Shown: positions 33,769 to 48,800 of the stretch, one piece after another | Position numbering within the stretch: the stretch's first letter is position 1 | How the letters are laid out: each line of letters begins with the position of its first letter | NCBI GenBank assembly: GCA_005656395.1 | Contig: SRSI01000046.1 | Coordinates: 620,001 to 684,000, forward strand | Source: Strongyloides papillosus | Taxonomy: Eukaryota > Nematoda > Chromadorea > Rhabditida > Strongyloididae | Length of the DNA stretch: 64,000 bases | Reading direction: 5' to 3' | Made by a program: the position numbers and the translations under genes | The notes under the pieces: model-generated | What the model was told of the DNA's origin: nothing | Databases searched by the model: none | What the model saw: the letters and a program-made list of their open reading frames with translations, nothing else

Positions 33769-36700
33769 TTTATATTTATCTTTTAATTTACCCTCTTAAA
33801 TTATATAAAATATATTTTTGTATAAATAATTTCTATACAACAAAAGAAATTTTAATTACACCCTTGGAATATAGAGAAATCTTTTATGCATTCGTATATT
33901 GATAACTTCTGATTTTATAATTATTTAGAGAAAAATTTTATCTTCTTGCCATAAAATTATTTTTGTCAAAAATATATATAAATTCACATCTGTTACAGTG
34001 TTCTTATTTAAAATTAATTGCATTCAAGATGACAAATTTGTTACCGTACCTACAAGCTATGTTTTATTAATAGAAAAAAATTTTTTTATTATATTTGAAA
34101 TGACTAGAATTAAATAGAGAAATAATGTCATAAAATAGTATTGTTGTGAAGCTTCTAGAAGATGTTATGTATAAAAATAAAATTTCCATATGTGCCATAT
34201 AATAAAAATGGATCCCTTAGGTATTATTAAATGGTTATTAAATGTCTATTGACATCTAATTTGTCTTTACAATTAAAATATATAGGAGAGGAGAAAGAAG
34301 ATCTTTTGATCAATAAAAAATAAAATGCTTCAATGGGATTGTTCTATTATTTCAAAAGAATCAACTGTATCTATTGTTTATCACACACGTGTTATAAAAA
34401 TATAATATACCTAAACTTCTGTCCATAGCGGCAGATACCTCTTTGATGATATGAAGATGTTTTAGATTACCGCTAAATGTTATGACATCGTTAAAATTTT
34501 CGGCAATATCTCATATGGAGGACGAGAAAATGAAAAAGGACACTGGGCAGTATAGAAACATTACAATTCATAAAAATTGTTGTTTTCAAGTTTAAAAAGT
34601 AATAAGAGAGATTCTGATAATGATAAAAATCCTTAAAAACATATTGAAAGCTTTAGTAAAACCAAAAAGTAAAATTGTTGTATCGGTATATTCTTTTGAT
34701 CAATTAATTTTATTATTCTATTCAAATTATAATATTATTATACCTTCATTCTTACTATACATCCTTGTTTCTTTAATCAAAGTAGCGAACCTTATCAGAT
34801 TCCTATAGGAAATAAATATTCTATCTTTAATATAACAATTTATAAATGGCACTCCTAATATAAAATTTTAAATATTTTTGTTGAGTAATTTCATTTATAA
34901 TTCAAAGAAACATTAATGCCCTAATTTAAAATTGTCTCTTGGATAATAAAGTTACAGTATACATCTTTTAATTTAAAAATTAAATTAATTGCTTTATGTT
35001 AAAAATGCCACAATATTTGTAAATTAATTTTTACAGTACTCTTTATCAACGACTAAATTATAATTGATAAAGAAATAAATCAAGGATATAAATTAACTAA
35101 ATAATCAAGTGATAGAAATATCTTTAGATATTTAAAAGGCCTATCAGTGTCTATTAATATATTTAATTTATGAAATCATAATCTAAACAATTTTTTTCCT
35201 TTATCTGTATTGTGTGTATCAAAAAAAGTAATAAAAAAAGAATTATCAACACATATTTTATCGCACATCGGCTTTTCTTTTATATAACTATTGTCAATAA
35301 GTCTTTCAGAACATTCTTCAAATTTTTTATTACCTTTTTAAAAAAAAGACTTATCATTATTTAAATAAACGGTTCTTTTTGTGTAATGAAACAATTTTTT
35401 ATCCACAAAAAAATAGCTTGTTTATTCACATTAATCATAAGAAAGATAAAAATGTGTTCAACTACAAATTTACAACATTTTCCTATCAATAAATAACATC
35501 AACAATCAGTAATTTCATCTCATTAGCTTAACCATATGTATCAAAAGTAAGGGAATGTATTATCAAAAGTAACTCTTTTATTAGTTTGATTAACAAGATT
35601 TTAGATGCATTTACATGTAGTATAACACTGATAAGAATAGGATACATGACTGAAATGAACAAAACTATTCTTTGATGTTTCCGACTTCAAGTCACATAGA
35701 TTAATATTCTATTTAAAAATTACATTTGAATAATCAAATATTTATCGTTTGGTATATTAATTTTTAACTATTAGATTGGGTGTTAAATATATACGTAATA
35801 TCATTAATATAAAATATTAGATTTTAAATTAAAAAATTTTTTTACAAAAAAATAAAAATATTTATCTATATATGTATATAGATATAAATATATACAAATA
35901 TATTATGCACAGTTTATAGAGGTGAATAGTTTTATAAAATCTTTCATGAAATATATTAATAAAAGTATTCCTTCAAATCTATTTTTTCTTTCTTTATATA
36001 TGCACCTCAAAATATTTATGATTCATCAAAAATTTTATAAGGTCCATCAAATATTTTACAAGCACCATAAGTATAAAGAATAATGTTAAAGTTTAATACC
36101 ATCTTTACACTTTTAATTGATACTTTATTTTATTTTATTTACTTTTTATTTTTATTGAGAGATGAGAAAAAGATTTTGATTAGGAAAGGTGATGATAAAT
36201 ATTTGGTGGTGTTTTAAATTATTTGACTACTGTTTAACGAAAATTAATGATGAAATTATATGTCGGAGTTTGATAATAACATACTCATTAATTGATATGA
36301 TAAAAATGTCTTTTAACATAGACATTTTCCATCTAATTTGTGCTAAAATATTATTGATAGTAATTATATTTTTTATAGCCTTCATATATTATATAGTATC
36401 TACCAAATAGTTCAATTTTTACTACTAATAATGATTAATGAATTGATTATTCAATGTATTGTTGTTAGTCATACAAAAAACTTTTACGACTTTCGTTTCA
36501 TACAAATAATATTTTTATTGTCAACTAATTTATTCATTTTAATATTTTAAATTTAATTAAAAATAAAAGTAAATTTATAATATCTTATTCGATTTTGTAA
36601 AATTCTTCTTTAATTTATAATTTATGTAAAAGTTTATTGAAAAAAAATGAATTTTTAATAAGCCCCTATTCTTTAAAAAACAATATTTATATTCTTACTA

Positions 36701-38192
36701 CCAGGGTTGACATCTTACTATTCAATTAACATTTCAATAAACCTATCATTATATTGTCATTTTATTCTCACATTTCCATTATGTAACAACTTATCCCAAC
36801 TTTTTTTTATTCTAATATTATTTATTATGTTATAATAAATAAAAAAAATATTAAAAACTTTCTTTATCAATAGCCTTACGTTATAAAATCACATTTACCA
36901 ACATTATTAATCAGTAGTCCATTAAAAGGACACATTATTTTGTACGAGATTCAATTTCTCATTATCTCTCCTTATATTAATAATAAATTTAATAATATAT
37001 TTTTTCTTATCTATCATTTAACACATTAAGTAGTAATTTACAAACTTTTTAGACAATTTATTTATTGTAAGCTTTTAATAAATAAAATAAAGTTGAACTG
37101 GATTATCCTATAAATGATGTTATTTTAACATCAACACACTCCCGACAGAATCTTTTATCTTAATTTAATTAAATCTTTTTTATCTACCTTTATTAGTTTG
37201 TTGTGCCGAAAAGGATAACTAAAATATCTATATCAAAATACTGCTAAAAGCCATTTTAGCTAACATATTTATGAACCAAATTATGATTGATTAGGGGATT
37301 GTTGTTACAAGTTTATGGACCGGTTACCTAATATATCTTTGTTTTACAACTTGGCGCAATATTGTAATCACTTTTTAGAAGATGCCTAAACTTTTGATTC
37401 ATATCTTGACATTTTTTAAAAAGTTTACCGAGTATATAGAATTGCCGGCATACAATTAATTCTATAGGATATAAAATATAGCTGCTTCATTAAACTATAA
37501 AGTAAAATCTCAATATTATAATGATAAGATTTCACATTATTTCATCAAAATTACTTTTTTCACAAAATAAATCTTCTTCACTTTCTCCAATACCTTTCAT
37601 TTACCTCACTTTAACCACTTGATAATATAAAATTTTAATGACTTCCTTCTATAAAGAAAATACATCAACCAACTTCAATATTTAAAATGTGGTTTTCTAA
37701 AGTAATTTTATTGTTTTAATATTTTTATAGAGAATTTTCTCAAATGATATTTTATAGATTTATTTTATGACTATATTTACTATTTTAATGATCAATTGCA
37801 CTCTATATCATTTTTTAAACATATATAATATTTTTTAACAAGTCTAGATTTTAGGAGCAAAGGATATTATATATTTCTAAAAAATGTATATATATAAATA
37901 ATGATAAATTTTAAAAGAAATAGGAAAAGTTCCAATCTATAAATTATTTTTAACATATTATTTTTGATAAAAACACAAATATGTATACGTATATATGTAT
38001 ACTATTTACGTTCATCTTTTCTCATCATTCTATCAAATATTAAATATATAAAATACACATATTTTTATTCAATATCTATTCTTATAAACCATGACAAGTA
38101 TAACATACAAATGAATATATATTTCTTATCATTCTTCCGTACCACCCAACCTTATTTTAGGCATTCTTCTTTACACAACCTATAGATACACT
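33769..38192. other. Long noncoding region upstream of the Hox gene
   Basis: About 4.4 kb without a credible gene. Frames at 34620-34808 and 36189-36410 are short, Ile/Leu/Lys-rich and unlike proteins elsewhere in the window. Locally more complex patches near 34400-34560 and 37200-37460 stand out from the A+T background and could be regulatory. This is inference only. Confidence 0.45.
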
Positions 38193-38378
38193 TTACTGTA
38201 CTTGGCATTTTAAACAAACTCCACCCATAAATATAATTGAACCAATGAAAAGAGTTCCCGTGAAATGAAGGATGTCTCCACTAGTTATCTTCAAAAAACC
38301 TCCTCTTTTATAAAAACATTTCATTCTATATAATAAAATTCTTCCAACGCCTTTTAATACTCTCTCCCAATTCACCAT
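38193..38378 (-). CDS. Possible small one-span protein
   Basis: A 61-codon frame beginning MVNWERVLKGVGRILLYR, with a membrane-like segment (LHFTGTLFIGSIIFMGG) and a final CLKC. Codon use and residue mix (Gly, Trp, Cys, Thr) look more protein-like than most chance frames here. No homology is recognised, no acceptor precedes the ATG, and it could be chance. Confidence 0.25.
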   Translation of the reverse strand: MVNWERVLKGVGRILLYRMKCFYKRGGFLKITSGDILHFTGTLFIGSIIFMGGVCLKCQVQ

Positions 38379-38978
38379 TCAAATTTATAACAGTCTTCAA
38401 TCCAACTTTATTAGCCTATCAAAGTCGGTTGGTTAAATTAAATTGTTCATTATATTGCGTGTAAAATATCTACTAATCTAACCCATTACATTTAAAATCT
38501 ATCTCATAAACAAACTTTATATTCACCTTCAAATAAATAGAAAATAAAAATTTCATTTGATTGTCCTAACTTTTATTTCAATATACTGTTTATGGTGTTT
38601 AAATATATTTTAATTAGATATTATAATTTAGGTAATATGATTAATTATTAATTAACTTGGGTAATATAACAATTTATGATGATAATGAAAGTAATGATAA
38701 GCTTTATTAGTAAACTTTTTTATTTTTTATATCAGTACGACATTAATTAATGATTATAGTACAAGGAACACCTATTGAAATTATAAATTTTATACTGTTT
38801 TATTATCCTGTCTATAAAAAGTTTTATTTCACTTTTTAGATAAAACAATAATTTTTAATATTTAACTTTATTATTTTTTATTATTGTTAATTAATTTGAA
38901 TACCTTCTACATTCAAATTACTAAAAAAAGAATTGAGTATAATATAATTAGTTCTTTCAAGTTAATCAAAAAAGTGCC

Positions 38979-40868
38979 ATGCAAGCAGCAATGCAATCTC
39001 AAGCAAGTATTGCTGCAGTAGCTGGTTTTCCTATAGCAGCTGCAGCTGGAATTATAGATCCAAATCGAGGATATTCCATGTCAACAGGATCTCAAAGAAA
39101 CTTACCTGCAAATGATCCAATGGCATTGTGGTCACAAGCCAGTGCCGCAGGAATGTATAATAATTCAAATATAGAAGGCAATACTAATAATCATCAAAAT
39201 ACTAATTACAGTAATAGGTAAGTATTTAATATTAAAATGATGACAAAAAATACTTCACGGTAGTTTATTCCAAAGGTGACGTCTATATACTAATGAAGGC
39301 CTTGAAATATAGTTAGTGAAAACAAAAGACCTTGACGTATACCATATAATATATAATTTTATATATATTTTATATATCTATATATATACTATTATATTTT
39401 CATCTACCCCTTTTTATAATGTTTATTTTGACAAATTCTATAATTTTTATATTTACAGTCACTTAATGACTTCCGTAACTAATCCTTATAATGCTTCTGT
39501 ATACAATTGGAATAATTCTACATCTGCAACATCATTCCCATCACCACGATCAACAAATCCATTACATGGAATTGGAGGAACAAACACCACAACAACATCA
39601 AGACCATCATCAACAACAGAAACCTCTGGAAATACATCAACATCAAGTAGTGCTACAACAAATATTTCATCTCCATTCTCATCCGGTTCTTTCCCAGGTA
39701 CTGTACCAACAACATCTAATAATCCTACTACTACTAATAATAATAATGAAGTAAGAAGTGGTAGTAATTCTGGAACTGATCAAAACAATGAAACAATAAG
39801 AAATAGTGCACAAAATAATGTTGAAAATAATCGAAGTTCCACAACAGCTACAGATGCATTGCAAAGATGTTTCCCACCAACTAATGGTTTTGAGATGATG
39901 CAAAGAATGAATCCTATCTATTCAAATGATATCGCTACAGCAGCAGCAGTTGCAGCAGTTAGTGGAAATAATCCTTGGCAACCATATTCTTACAATACCT
40001 ACGGCTATAATCCCCTCCTCTCCCAACAATATCCTGGTTATTTTTCAGCTCAAGATCTTAGTGTAGTAGGTAAGTTTGCCTTTTTTATACAAAAAAAAAT
40101 TAATTATCCTCATTTATACATAAAGATATGATATACTTTACCTTATTTACCTCATAATTTATTCATTATTAAGATTAACAATCATAAACCAATTTTAAAA
40201 CATAATCCATTGTTTTGATATATATAGTAATACGCCTATCTCAAACAAAAAGTACAGGTGTCACCTAACATGCGCATCTTTTTATTACCCATCTTTTTAT
40301 ATCATAAAAATGAAGCATCATACTCTGTTGATTTAAATGATTCTTTTCAATTGTGTAAAGATGGTGTAGATAACAGTCTGGGGAAAGAGATTAGTAAGAT
40401 TTTTATTAGTTACAAAAGACATATGTATATTTAATGTTCCATGATTTCATTTATTATTTGAGTACAAATTTTTATTATAACAATTCACTTTCCTTTCCCT
40501 ATAAACAACAAAAACAGATGACTTTAATTTACTTTAACAATTAAAAAGTTACATAATTAATCGTAATATGGTAATAAATTTTTTTTGCAGGAGACCATTC
40601 TTCATTAGATTGGACTGGATCACATAGTCGTGATCGAAAGAAACGTAAGCCATATACAAAATTTCAAATATTGGAATTGGAAAAAGAATTTGCTTTCAGT
40701 AGTTATGTTAACAAACAAAAACGCGTAGATCTGGCACAACAACTACAGTTAACAGAGAGGCAAGTCAAGATTTGGTTTCAGAATCGGCGTATGAAGGATA
40801 AAAAAACGAAAGCTAGATGTTATAATATGACAATGCCTGTTAGACAAGCGTGTATCAATTCTGAGTAA
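38979..40868 (+). CDS. php-3: Posterior (Abd-B class) Hox transcription factor
   Basis: An Abd-B-class homeodomain protein that patterns the posterior body; in C. elegans the class includes nob-1, php-3 and egl-5. Three exons: 38979-39217, 39459-40069 and 40591-40868 (239+611+278 nt, 375 residues). Junctions split codons after base 2 (Ser) and base 1 (Gly). Exons 1-2 are low-complexity: Ala-rich in exon 1, then Ser/Thr/Asn-rich with a Pro/Tyr-rich end. Exon 3 opens LDWTG, the Abd-B-type motif just before the homeodomain. The homeodomain begins [11 protein letters not shown], continues ELEKEF and YVNKQKR, and has recognition helix [18 protein letters not shown] and [11 protein letters not shown] favour the nob-1/php-3 type over egl-5. 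A ttctttcaag acceptor precedes the ATG. Start choice in exon 1 is moderately sure; the exact orthologue needs a tree. Confidence 0.88.
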
Positions 40869-43800
40869 TCAAAAATGAAAAAGTAAAAACAATAAAATAA
40901 TTGTTATAATTTTTAATTCTTATAAATATGAAGGAAAATAATCATCTCAATTGTATTAGAAAGATAGATTTATTACATACTAACTAATGTAACACAAATT
41001 GTCATTAATAAAGATATTGTATCATAATTGTATTTTATTAATAAAAAAAATTATTCTCTTGATAATTCTTATTTTTTCTCCCTCTTAATAAATATTTTTA
41101 TAACTTTATATTTATTCACTATTTTCTTCATTTTTCCTCAAAAATATGTAAACAATAATGAAAACGTTAATCAATATCATTTTAAAAATTATTCACAATA
41201 GTTTACAGTACAAAGAGTATTAAGAACATACATCTTTTTGATAAAGAAAAGGCTCACCCTTTTAAGGAATATGTTTATTTTATTAACTTAAACATTTCTC
41301 ATATAAAGATAAAATTATACCACATTTTACAGTACAAGAAAGTGATTAGAATAAAATGTGTGTGTAGGTTTTGGAATGAATTTTATATATGAAAAATTTT
41401 AATTTTATTTATTAAATAAATATAATTTTCCATTGACTTTTCTTATATATTTATATTAATTTAACTTTTATTAAAATGTAATATGGGAATTGAAAAGGCA
41501 CTTTATTATCTTTTGGTGATGTAAATGAAATTAGAATTAAAAAGCAATCGTAATATATTTTAAGTAAAATTTTTTTTCTGTACATACCTCAAAATGCTTT
41601 AAAATTATGGGATTGTAGTAGTTAAAAATATATAAGAAAGAATTGATTAATAAAATGTATAAAAAATTTGATAATAATTAAGGAACTTTTTTATAACATT
41701 ATTATAGATAACAATATTGTTTCTGTTACTTTTCCTACATCTCTTACATCTAGTCGGTATGGTTATCTTTCTAAATAGAACATCAAAGATGTAGAGATAT
41801 GATGGATTGTTTTTAAAATAATAGATATAATAATTAATGAGAAGTATTAATAAAAACATTATTAATTGATTTTAAGCTTAATTTAATCATATAATCCTTT
41901 AAAAAAATTACAAAAGGTAAGGTGTTAGATATTAAGTAATATATTTTTAAGACATTTGCTACTACCTTATAATCTTTTAATAACACGATAATTTATTTTA
42001 AAATACTACCATTTAAATTTTACGATCATCTCATAAAATATATGTCTCTTTCAATTTACTAACATCTAAAAGAGATACTTTATGAAAAAAGAAGAAGAAG
42101 ATTATTTTTATGGAGGAATAATATTATATATATTTCTTTCGATATGTTGAGAAAAAGATCATGTAGATTGATTTTAAGGGGTATTCTTTATTGTTTAACT
42201 ATGATAATTATGTTGAGATGAATGAATGGTTGTAACAAAATAATCATGTTAATATTGTATAAAAATATTTATTACTGATAATATTACATTGTATTTTATT
42301 GTAATAAAATAAAAAAAATCATCATTAAAAAGTTAATTTATTGAATTGATTTATTTGTGGTTGTATTATTTTTTTTATTTGATTATTTGATACAGTAAAA
42401 TAATTTTTTTTACATGTAATGATACATAAAATAGACTTAAATAAAGTAGGTATATTTTTTGAAGACAACCATTTTGATCAGATTTCTTTAGATTGATTTA
42501 TGAATGGAATTTTTGTAAAATGAGAGGAGATGGTGTCTGATTACTAACACTTTAAAGTATTATTTAAAAAAATGGGAAATTTATTGGTAAAATAGAAGAA
42601 AAATTATAGACAAGAATATTTTTGTGTTATTTATTTAAAGTAACAAATATAAATGAACCACAAGTTAATTAGGAGATGGAAATTTTTAAAGATAATTTAT
42701 TGTTATTACAATATATGAAATATTATGATATCATAATCTACTATCCAAAAATAATAAACCTATTTTTAGATAACATCAATAAAAGTTTTACCAAAAATCT
42801 TTAGAGCATTACTAAGCTTTTGTAATTCTTCAAAATTATGAATCATACTGGTTTTATATATGTTAAAGGTTTAAAAAATCATATCTTAGCACCTTTCTTA
42901 ATACCTTAATCATTTCAATATAAGCTAAAAGTAGGCCAAATCCATTGATAAAATACATTCCAGATATAATGATCAAGAATAAAGAAGATTAAAATGATAA
43001 TGTTTCACTACAATTTTTATTATCAAATGGATATTACAATTAATCTTCCCAATTGTCAAAAGATAAAACAATAATATTTAGCATTATAAATAAAACCTAA
43101 TATTGATAATAATGATAAAGTTTTTTTTTATAATTTATAAAATTTCATATTTATTAAATAACTATGAAATTAATAAGGTCAATAATATGATATAATTACA
43201 TATTTATTTCAAAAGAATGTCATTGTAAGCTTACATAAAATTAAATACCCTTTATTATCCGTTTTTGTTGATTATATATAATCAGCTACTTTTATTTTAA
43301 AAATTATATTTTATATTCTTGATTTATTTTACAAAACTTTTAAAAATTATACATCTATCGTACATATATATACTTTAATAATTCATTCATTAAAAATGTT
43401 GTTTTTTTTTAAATTTATGTTAAAAAACATCCTCAAACTACATTATGCCATTAAACATAAATATATTTTTAGATATACATAGGCTAACATTAACTCCTAT
43501 CTTATATTAATGATGAATTAACTTTATTAGAAAACTCATTATCCATATATTTTTTTGATTTCATCTTCCCTCCTTATCTATATTAATAAAATATTCTTTA
43601 AACTAATATTTGTATAAAATTATATCTAACAAGATTAGCAAAAGTTAATTTAATGAAATGTAAACATGTTGATGATAAGAATACAGTAGTACAAAACATC
43701 ATGATATTTAAAATAACTTCATGATTGAGATAAATATCACTTTGTTATTTGTTTTAGAAATGTTTTTAAAAATTACTATAATGTGTTTGTGGGAAAAAAA

Positions 43801-45752
43801 TTATTTTTATGTATAATAATCCTTTTTTATCTGCGCTAAACAATATTTTAATAATGAAAAGTTAATAAATCATTATTAAAGAAATATTTTTTAATATTAT
43901 GATAATTTATAGCATCTCAAAAATCATATAAGAAATCAATTGGAAAATGATTTATCATTCAACCAAATTTTTATTTTTCAATGTTAAACAATAAATATTG
44001 TACTATCATTTTAATTGATGAGGATATAATTGATGAGTTTGTACCAATTGATATTTCAGAAAATTTTAATGAGCAAAATCTTCTTTTTTTCTTCTATCTT
44101 TTTATTATATTTTACATCCATATATACATTTATGGGTACATATATATACATATCAATATATAAAGATATAGATATATAGAAATTTTGCCCTTTGTGAAAA
44201 TAGCTTAAATTAAAAAAAGTATTTTATGCCATTCTAGTTATATTTTTAAATTTTTGCTTACCCAAGTTAGAAGAAGAAAAATAATATTGAAATGGAATTG
44301 TCAATTAAATAAGTATGGAAATCGTCCTTTTTATTTTATCTCTTTATAATCACCTTAAAACATTTATTATATAAAAAGTATTAAATTTATGATTGTAAAT
44401 GTTACCATAAATTAATAAAAAGCCACATAAAAAAGAAACGCAGTTAACTCATTTTTAATATATTTTTTTTATAATATATTATATAAAATACTATTTTTAT
44501 ACATTAAAATAAAAAAAACTGTAGATATTATTAAACTTTTCTCCAACATATTTCAATTAATATTTTCAAAATAACTCCTATCCCCCCTCATACAACACTA
44601 AACTTTTCTTTTTCATTTGTAAAAGATAAAAAGCTGTGTATATTTCTTTTAGATGTATATTATATAGCCATCCCTTTAACTATAACATGCTTTTTAACAA
44701 ACAAAATGCCATGCTGCATTTTATATTTCTTTTAAGCTTCTAAAAATGTGCATTTTTAAATTTTTATAAAATAGCCGCGCCATTATTTAAATATCAATTG
44801 GTCTATAAGAATATTTTCCTTCAATTTGGTAATTAGAAATGATTAAAATAATAATAAAGACGTAGGTAATTAGAAGATAAATATAGCACATATTCCTGCC
44901 ACTTGATAATAATTTTCCTATATATTTATATTCTATTGAAAAAATATTTTTTTTAATGTCAAAATCCATTTTTTAAAATTATTGTTAACAAATGATTTTC
45001 TTAAACTAAAAACAATATTGTTCTTTGAATATTATTAGAAATGTTTTTTTAAAAAGCAACTAATATATTAGCTATATACATATGTATCCACCAACGTAAT
45101 GAATTGCGCAAATTGGAGCTATTTCTTTTTTAATATATTTAATTCATTAGAAAACTTTACAATATAGTTTCGTTTTATCTTTAAATAAATCTCCAACTGG
45201 CTCCAAATTGTCTCCCTACTAACTATTGTATATTTAAATTTATTTTAATAAAACTTTTTTAAGCAAAACTTTTGATGAGTAAGAAAGTTAAAAAAGTATT
45301 TAAATCGAGAAAATAAGGTATATTTATAAAGTAATTCATTCAATTTGTTATATATATTATGACTCACAATTAAATTAAAGTTTCATAAAGAAAAAATTAT
45401 CACTAACCTTGTATCCAAATGTGTGTTAATTGTTGTTACTCTATATTTATATAATATTGTGTATGTACATGTAATTTTTATTAATAAATCACAATTTTCT
45501 TTTTTCTTAAAAATTATATTATTCTGATGAAATATATCTCACTTTTACTTAAATTTAATATCAAGTTAATGTTATTTAATTATTTACCATTCCTTTAAAT
45601 TTGTCTAACTTATCTAAGTATAAATATTTCTTACTCTACCATATAATGTATATAAAAATTTTCCTTAAATTAATATCATGCTTCTAATATATAACTAAAG
45701 TATTTTTTATTAATCAATTTTTTTCCAATAATTTTTACTTCCTGTTTTTTTA
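40869..45752. other. Long noncoding region between the Hox gene and tir-1
   Basis: About 4.9 kb of A+T-rich DNA. Frames such as 41647-41859 (minus), 43981-44163 and 44787-44969 (minus) are Ile/Tyr/Asn low-complexity and not supported. AATAAA hexamers occur soon after the Hox stop. No RNA gene identified. Confidence 0.5.
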
Positions 45753-45843
45753 GGCACTAAGTTTATGCATAGAAGAAATCTTTTTAATATATATTGAAAG
45801 TGTTATTTCGATATAAGTTATTGAAATATAGATATATATTTTT
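45753..45843 (+). promoter_or_regulatory. tir-1: 5' leader of tir-1 with trans-splice-like acceptor and upstream reading frame
   Basis: A long pyrimidine run ending in ttttttttag (AG at 45752-45753) precedes the gene. The leader then holds a 10-codon upstream frame (ATG at about 45765, stop TGA) before the main ATG at 45844. Such an upstream frame could lower translation of the main product. Confidence 0.4.
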
Positions 45844-48800
45844 ATGGTAAAAGAACCATCGACTATCGAAACACCAACTAATTTTATGTCTGCTGATTCT
45901 GTTGAAAGATTTCAGTTGTCCAGACAAGATGCTTCAGTTTCAACATCTAGGAAATCACCATTAGGAAGAACGGACAACATTTTATATGAGGTTGAGGATG
46001 ATGAAAGTGAGTGTATTCATGTATCCTCATCAACATCCAGTTTTAATTCATCAAAATCTCCTATTATCCAACCCACAAATGAGTATATTGGAAAAAATAA
46101 CTATAAAAAGATAAATATTTTAACAGTAGGAAATCATGGTGTAAAAGATAATAACAGTGAAAATAGTATGCTTTCATTTAGATCACATTCTAGTAATTGT
46201 TTGGAAGATTCACAATCATCAAATTTATCTTTAAATAATAATATTAATCATTTAAGTTCTGAGGGATTAAATGGTAATAACACAGTGTTTAATATGAACC
46301 AAAATAATCAATCTTCTAATAAGAAGATAGTAAAAAATTACAACTCTAATTGTACTCCTAAATGGAAATTATGTACACCTGTTAGAAGTCAATTAAACAT
46401 GCAAAATGCTTTACTTAGACAACAAACTACACTAGATGATGTTTCCGGGAAATATTCAATTAATGGATCACAAGAATGTCCTTTTGATCACCTAGAACAA
46501 TATAGTCAATCATATTTCTGTGGTAATAACGATAAGATATATGTAAAAAATAAGGTAATTGGTCCAAGAAATAGTAATCCTGGTTTTGAGACAAGTTACA
46601 CCAACCAAAACAACACTGTTTCTTGTAAAATAGGAGACGTTAAATTACAATCATCCTTATCAACGCCATGCGAAAATGTCAGTTCAGGAAATGATAATGC
46701 GAACAAAATTTCCAACGAATATAGAAGATTTAAAAGTGAAGGCTCCACAACCAATCCTTTTTCACAAACAAACGTGGTAAACATGGAAGGCAATTTCAAT
46801 GACATCATTTCATTAGATCATCAGAGAATTCATATGAGCAATAATGGATCTCATCCAAATTATTGTCGTCATAAAGTAAGTTCTCTCTTTCAAAAAAAAT
46901 TTAAGTAGATATTGATTTAATAGTATACTTATGAAACCCTTATACTGATATTATCTTCTTAACAAAAAAAAGCGAGTAGGAACTATCATTACGTAGCTAG
47001 TGCTTCAAAATATTTTGTACTATTTTATAGTATTAGTCATTCATCAAATTCTTAAATTTTCATTAAAATTTATCATCATTTCACTTTCACTATAAAAGAA
47101 CAGAAATTGTTTTCAAAAGATCATTCACAAATTTTTAAATTTCATTTTTAGGGTCATACACAATTAACTGAAGCAACAATGCCCCTAAACACACATACAG
47201 ATCAAGTAATGCTTATGCATACATTGAAAACTAAGCTTCAAAAGTATCAGCAATTCATTGATAAAGCTTTTGAATTAATTCAAGAATCCGACGATTCACA
47301 AGTAATTGAAGGATGTACAATAGTGACAAAAGTTATGCAAAAAGCTTGGCTATATCCTAGGATAAGTCAAGATTTAGCACATGCTTTATGTGATTATTTA
47401 AAAGAAAAGGATTACTTGGAAATAATTATTAATATCTTTATTAAACAAAACATTACTGAACCTGGTAAGCATACTTAAAAATATAATATAAAAAATATTT
47501 TTATAATTGTTTTTCCATATAAAAGATAATAATAATTATATAATAATCTTATTTTAATGGAATTAGTATAAATTTATGGATAATTTTTTAAACAAAAATA
47601 TTATTCTCATTATAATTATAAACGTGTTTATTTTTAGTGCGACTCGCATGTGGGCGATTGTTTGAAGAGATTTTGTCATTAAATAATCGAGAATACATAG
47701 TACAAAATAATTATTTGAAAAAAATAACACAAATGGCAGAAAAGTTAAATAAGAATCCCGAGCAACAAAGAATGTCATTATCAATAATGGAATGTTTATT
47801 TAAGCATTCTTCTTCAACTACCTACCGTCTAATTGACTATGGGATTCTTGATCACATACTCTTGACATGTAAAAGGGCAGCAGATTCCCCTGCTACACTT
47901 CGTCAAGCATCATTGGCTTTGGCAAACCTTGTTTTATATAGTTGTCCAGAGGCAAGAAAGAAGATTGTTCAAAAAAAGGTAATATAATATTATTATTAAT
48001 ATATTTTCTTTGTAAATATTTTATTTTAGCTTCCGGATTGGCTTTTTTTGTTAGCTTCACAACCTGACGATATAACTCGTTACTATGCCTGTTTGGCTAT
48101 ATGTATTTTAGCGAGCTGTAAAGAAATGGAGTTAGCCGTTGCAACATCCGGCACATTGGTATTAGTAGAACCATTTCTTCTTTCACATAATCCGACTGTT
48201 TTTGCTACTAATCATTACAAACAAAGTCAGGGTAGACCAAAAGAGTGGTTGATAAGGTTTGTTTTTTTAATTTTTTTTTCAAATAACAAATGATAAAAGT
48301 TTAATTATTTGTGGTATAATAAAAGTTTGCACTTTTGAAAACCACATATTAATTACCTTTTATTATACGTCGCCATAATTGCATTCAAAATATTTTTTAA
48401 ATATATTTTCCATTAGTTTTTAGTAGATGTATAAAAATAACTAATTGTTAGATATTCCATGAATTTATCTTTATTTTAAGTCCATAATTAAAAAATTATT
48501 ATCCTTTGATAATTTGTTTACTAATTTGTGTATATAAAATTTGTTTTTTTAAAAAAGGGAGTTTTTATTATTGAAGTATTTGAAGAATTTATACGTAATT
48601 TCTTTTTTAAGATTACTGATAAAAGCTTCCTTTTTAATCTTTTAAAAAAACTATTTAAATATTTTGAATTCCTTAAAAATTAATCATACATTTTTATTTA
48701 CTATAAAACAAAAAAAGGTTGTATTTATGATCAAAATATATTTTAAAATTTTATAGTGGTATTTCAAAATGTTATCTAAGAAAATGTACTCACCATTCAT

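Noticed and set aside
36189..36410. 73-codon hydrophobic frame
   Set aside because: Ile/Lys/Leu composition expected by chance in A+T-rich DNA, with no splice or leader signals.
43981..44163. 60-codon frame before tir-1
   Set aside because: Second half is an Ile/Tyr/His run from an AT microsatellite-like tract.
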